In this document: positions 62,136-64,000 of the stretch, one piece after another
How the letters are laid out: each line of letters begins with the position of its first letter
How positions within the stretch are numbered: the first letter of the stretch is position 1
Assembly: GCA_964035575.1 (NCBI GenBank)
Contig: OZ037933.1
Span: 496,001 to 560,000 of the forward strand
Direction of reading: 5' to 3'
Source of the DNA: Rhynchopus sp. YZ270_cl-10
Taxonomy: Eukaryota > Euglenozoa > Diplonemea > Diplonemida > Diplonemidae
DNA length: 64,000 bases
Notes under the pieces: model-generated
Told to the model about the DNA's origin: nothing
Database searches by the model: none
Seen by the model: only the letters and a program-made list of their open reading frames with translations
Made by a program: the position numbers and the translations under genes

Positions 62136-63597
62136 GGGGAGTCCACGTAGTAGGAATTCCTTAAGAAACCGTGTCACAAACCCATTTTTTTGAGTTTTAG
62201 GTTAAGAAATCCACTAAAATAGTCGTATTTGGCCCCAAAACCACCTCCCGATCACAAAAATATCTCATTAAAACCACAGACGACCTCAACAGAAGCTTTG
62301 TTCCTTAAAAAAATCGTGTTTTTCTGAAAAAAAACACGAAAAATGTGTGACAAAAATGTGACGCTTATGTCACACTTATGTCACACTTAGCAAATCACAC
62401 TTTCTAGTTCCAAAGAGTACCTGTAAAGCCCAAAAACCACTCCCATCATACTGGGGTGAGGTCCGAGGGTGGGAAAATATGCTTTTTTGGCACCGATTTT
62501 CGGCCCCAGAAATAAAATTTTCTGGGAAAAGCATTCATTTTACCCTAAAAATACCCGTTTTTGGGGGTGTTTCCAACATACCAACCCCGAAAAAAATCAC
62601 CAGAAAAGTCACCGCAGGCCAGAATTCGGCTCGGAATGGATGCGGGGACATCCAAATAGGCAGAAAACTATACTTTCCAGTAAAAAAACCGCTTTTTTAC
62701 GCTTTTTTCTGGGCTATGAGATGCCCCCCTCCGCTGTCACACTTATGTCACACTTAGTGTCACACTTATGTCACACTTATGTCACACTTATGTCACACTT
62801 ATGTCACACTTAGCAAATTACACTTTCTAGTTCCAAAGAGCACCTGTAAAGACCCAAAAACCATTCCCATCATATTGGGGTGAGGTCCGGGGGTGGGAAA
62901 ATATAGTTTTGGGGCTTTTTTGGCACCCCCAGAAATATTTTTTTTCAAAAAAAATACTCATTTTACCCTAAAAATACCTGTTCTTTGGGGTGTTCTTGGG
63001 ATGATTCCCGAATGCCGACCCCAAAAGGGCCGCCGAAAAAGTCACAGAAGGCCAGAATTCGGCTCGGAATGGATGCGGGGACACCCAAATAGGCAGAAAA
63101 CCCTACTTCCAAGTAAAAAAAACGCTTTTTTCTGGCCTATGAGATGCCCCCCTCCAATGTCACACTTATGTCACACTTCCTCCTCCCGGCTAAAAAGTGG
63201 TTTTTACGGCAAAAAAAAAAATCAAAATTTTCAGCAAAGGCGTACAAAAAAATAGACTTTTGGCCCCAAAACCCCCCAGAAATCGCTCTGTGGACACATC
63301 TGAGTGGAAAAAACCTCTTTTCCTCTTGTTTTGGACTATTGAAAAAAATTGAATTTTTTGATAAATCGCCCTGTATCAAACCCCCTTAGAAAACGGTGAA
63401 AATGGGGTGAAAACGCTACAAAAAGTGTCAAAAAAAGTTCACAAAAGTGCCAAAAAGTGCCAAAAAGGCATCAAATAGTGAGGAATAGTCCCAGAAATGT
63501 GTTTTCTGGGGTGGTTTTGTGTTTTGGAATGATTTTTTTGCATTTTTTTATGATTTTTTGGGGTGTGTGACAGAAAAAACGGCTACGTGGACTCCCC
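62136..63597. mobile_element. TA-flanked element T4
   Basis: Inverted ends GGGGAGTCCACGTAG, flanked by TA (62134-62135, 63598-63599). It has many TGTCACACTTA direct repeats (62345-62400, 62735-62815, 63155-63180) and two diverged internal units (62400-62760 and 62815-63180). Its left third is shared with T5; its right half recurs at 48790-49465. No transposase. Confidence 0.8.
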
Positions 63598-63603
63598 TAA
63601 CCC

Positions 63604-64000
63604 CAGTGATGCAAGGTGGGTTTTTTTGCTGGGTTTTTTTGCGGGTTTTTATGGGTTTTTTTGGGTTTTTTTGGGTTTTTTCAAAACCAGTTTTTTCGGG
63701 TTTTTATGGGTTTTTATGGGTTTTTTTGATTTTCTGGGTTTTTGGCATTATTTTTTGGGTTTTAGGTTACCCTGTCGCCCTTTTCACCCACGAACTACCA
63801 CAGAGACCGGAAAGGGAAAAAAAAAAAAAAAAAAAAATGGGAGGACGTGTGGCTTCTTGGACTCGTAACGAGTTTACAGACCACCGTGAAGGAGTGAGGA
63901 AAGGTGTGAAGTGCAAGCATTGTGCACTGGTGATTTGGTCGGCGAATGGGACGAGGTTGCGCAAGCACCTCAACGTATGCGAAAAAGTCCCAGTGGAAAA
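63604..64000 (+). mobile_element. Left end of a hAT element (CAGTGATGCA terminus), cut by the window
   Basis: CAGTGATGCA starts right after CCTAACCC. GGGTTTTTTTG subterminal repeats follow, as beside the terminus at 260, then a transposase gene starts. It is likely the autonomous relative of the 1-260 and 12347-12356 termini. Confidence 0.65.
63837..64000 (+). CDS. hAT transposase, N-terminal BED finger (partial)
   Basis: 54 codons from an ATG after an A-run, running off the window. The residues MGGRVASWTRNEFTDHREGV lead into a BED-type finger with CKHC, a WSANGTRLRKHL helix and a final H-x4-C (HLNVC). The pattern W..F, C-x2-C, H-x4-C is typical of the DNA-binding N-terminus of hAT transposases. 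It is different in sequence from the finger of the 16619 gene. Position just inside the CAGTGATGCA terminus supports the assignment. Confidence 0.8.
   Translation, partial: MGGRVASWTRNEFTDHREGVRKGVKCKHCALVIWSANGTRLRKHLNVCEKVPVE

Noticed and set aside
1-64000. CRISPR array
   Set aside because: The short-unit arrays are uninterrupted tandem satellites without unique spacers, and the sequence is eukaryotic in character.

Overview
This window looks like repeat-dominated nuclear DNA of a protist. Genes are sparse, one 47-nt spliceosomal GT-AG intron is visible, homopolymer A/T and G/C runs are frequent, and most of the 64 kb consists of DNA transposons inserted next to or inside one another. The best lineage clue is a pair of Lys/Ala-rich proteins with a mitochondrial-type N-terminus and two HMG boxes. 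They resemble mitochondrial DNA-packaging proteins of Euglenozoa (kinetoplastids, diplonemids). All four host-type genes that I accept lie on the minus strand, as they would in a polycistronic unit. A diplonemid-like euglenozoan is therefore my guess, not a demonstrated identity.

Layout. 0-2 kb: the end of a hAT element followed by two TA-flanked foldback elements that abut at one TA. 2-3.8 kb: HMG gene A. 3.9-5.6 kb: a hAT-type element containing a second hAT-type element, each with a perfect 8-bp target duplication. 5.8-12.0 kb: foldback repeats, including a 3.8-kb TA-flanked element (called C1 here) with a CCCAGTA array. 12.0-13.8 kb: HMG gene B, a direct duplicate of A. 14.1-15.5 kb: an unrecognised 472-aa gene. 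16.4-19.2 kb: an apparently intact autonomous hAT transposon. 19.2-30 kb: gene-poor A/T-tract DNA with small hairpin-forming elements. 30.1-30.9 kb: a RanBP2-finger/RING/EF-hand gene. 31.2-34.4 kb: an inverted, truncated second copy of C1, joined to a near-perfect 2.3-kb palindrome (34.4-36.7 kb). 37-38.2 kb: a degenerate hAT transposase. 39-49 kb: small TA elements, a possible recombinase fragment, and a large inverted repeat carrying 6-, 7- and 8-bp satellites. 49.5-50.4 kb: another TA-flanked element. 51-57.7 kb: more A/T-tract DNA with hairpin elements. 57.8-63.6 kb: four TA-flanked elements in a chain. 63.6 kb to the end: the start of another hAT element with a BED-finger transposase.

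Three themes deserve attention. First, a set of TA-flanked elements has G-rich terminal repeats, and several members carry their own private subterminal repeat word, satellite or captured fragment. Second, the A/T-tract regions hold several families of 35-110-nt elements; three of them (H1, H2, H3) can fold into hairpins, and H1 and H3 show paired base changes. Every copy I found of each family points the same way, the sense of the host genes. Third, CCCAGTA-type satellites recur beside one conserved exon-like flank that ends in a GTATGT splice-donor-like site. I saw no rRNA, convincing tRNA, CRISPR array or virus-like element.
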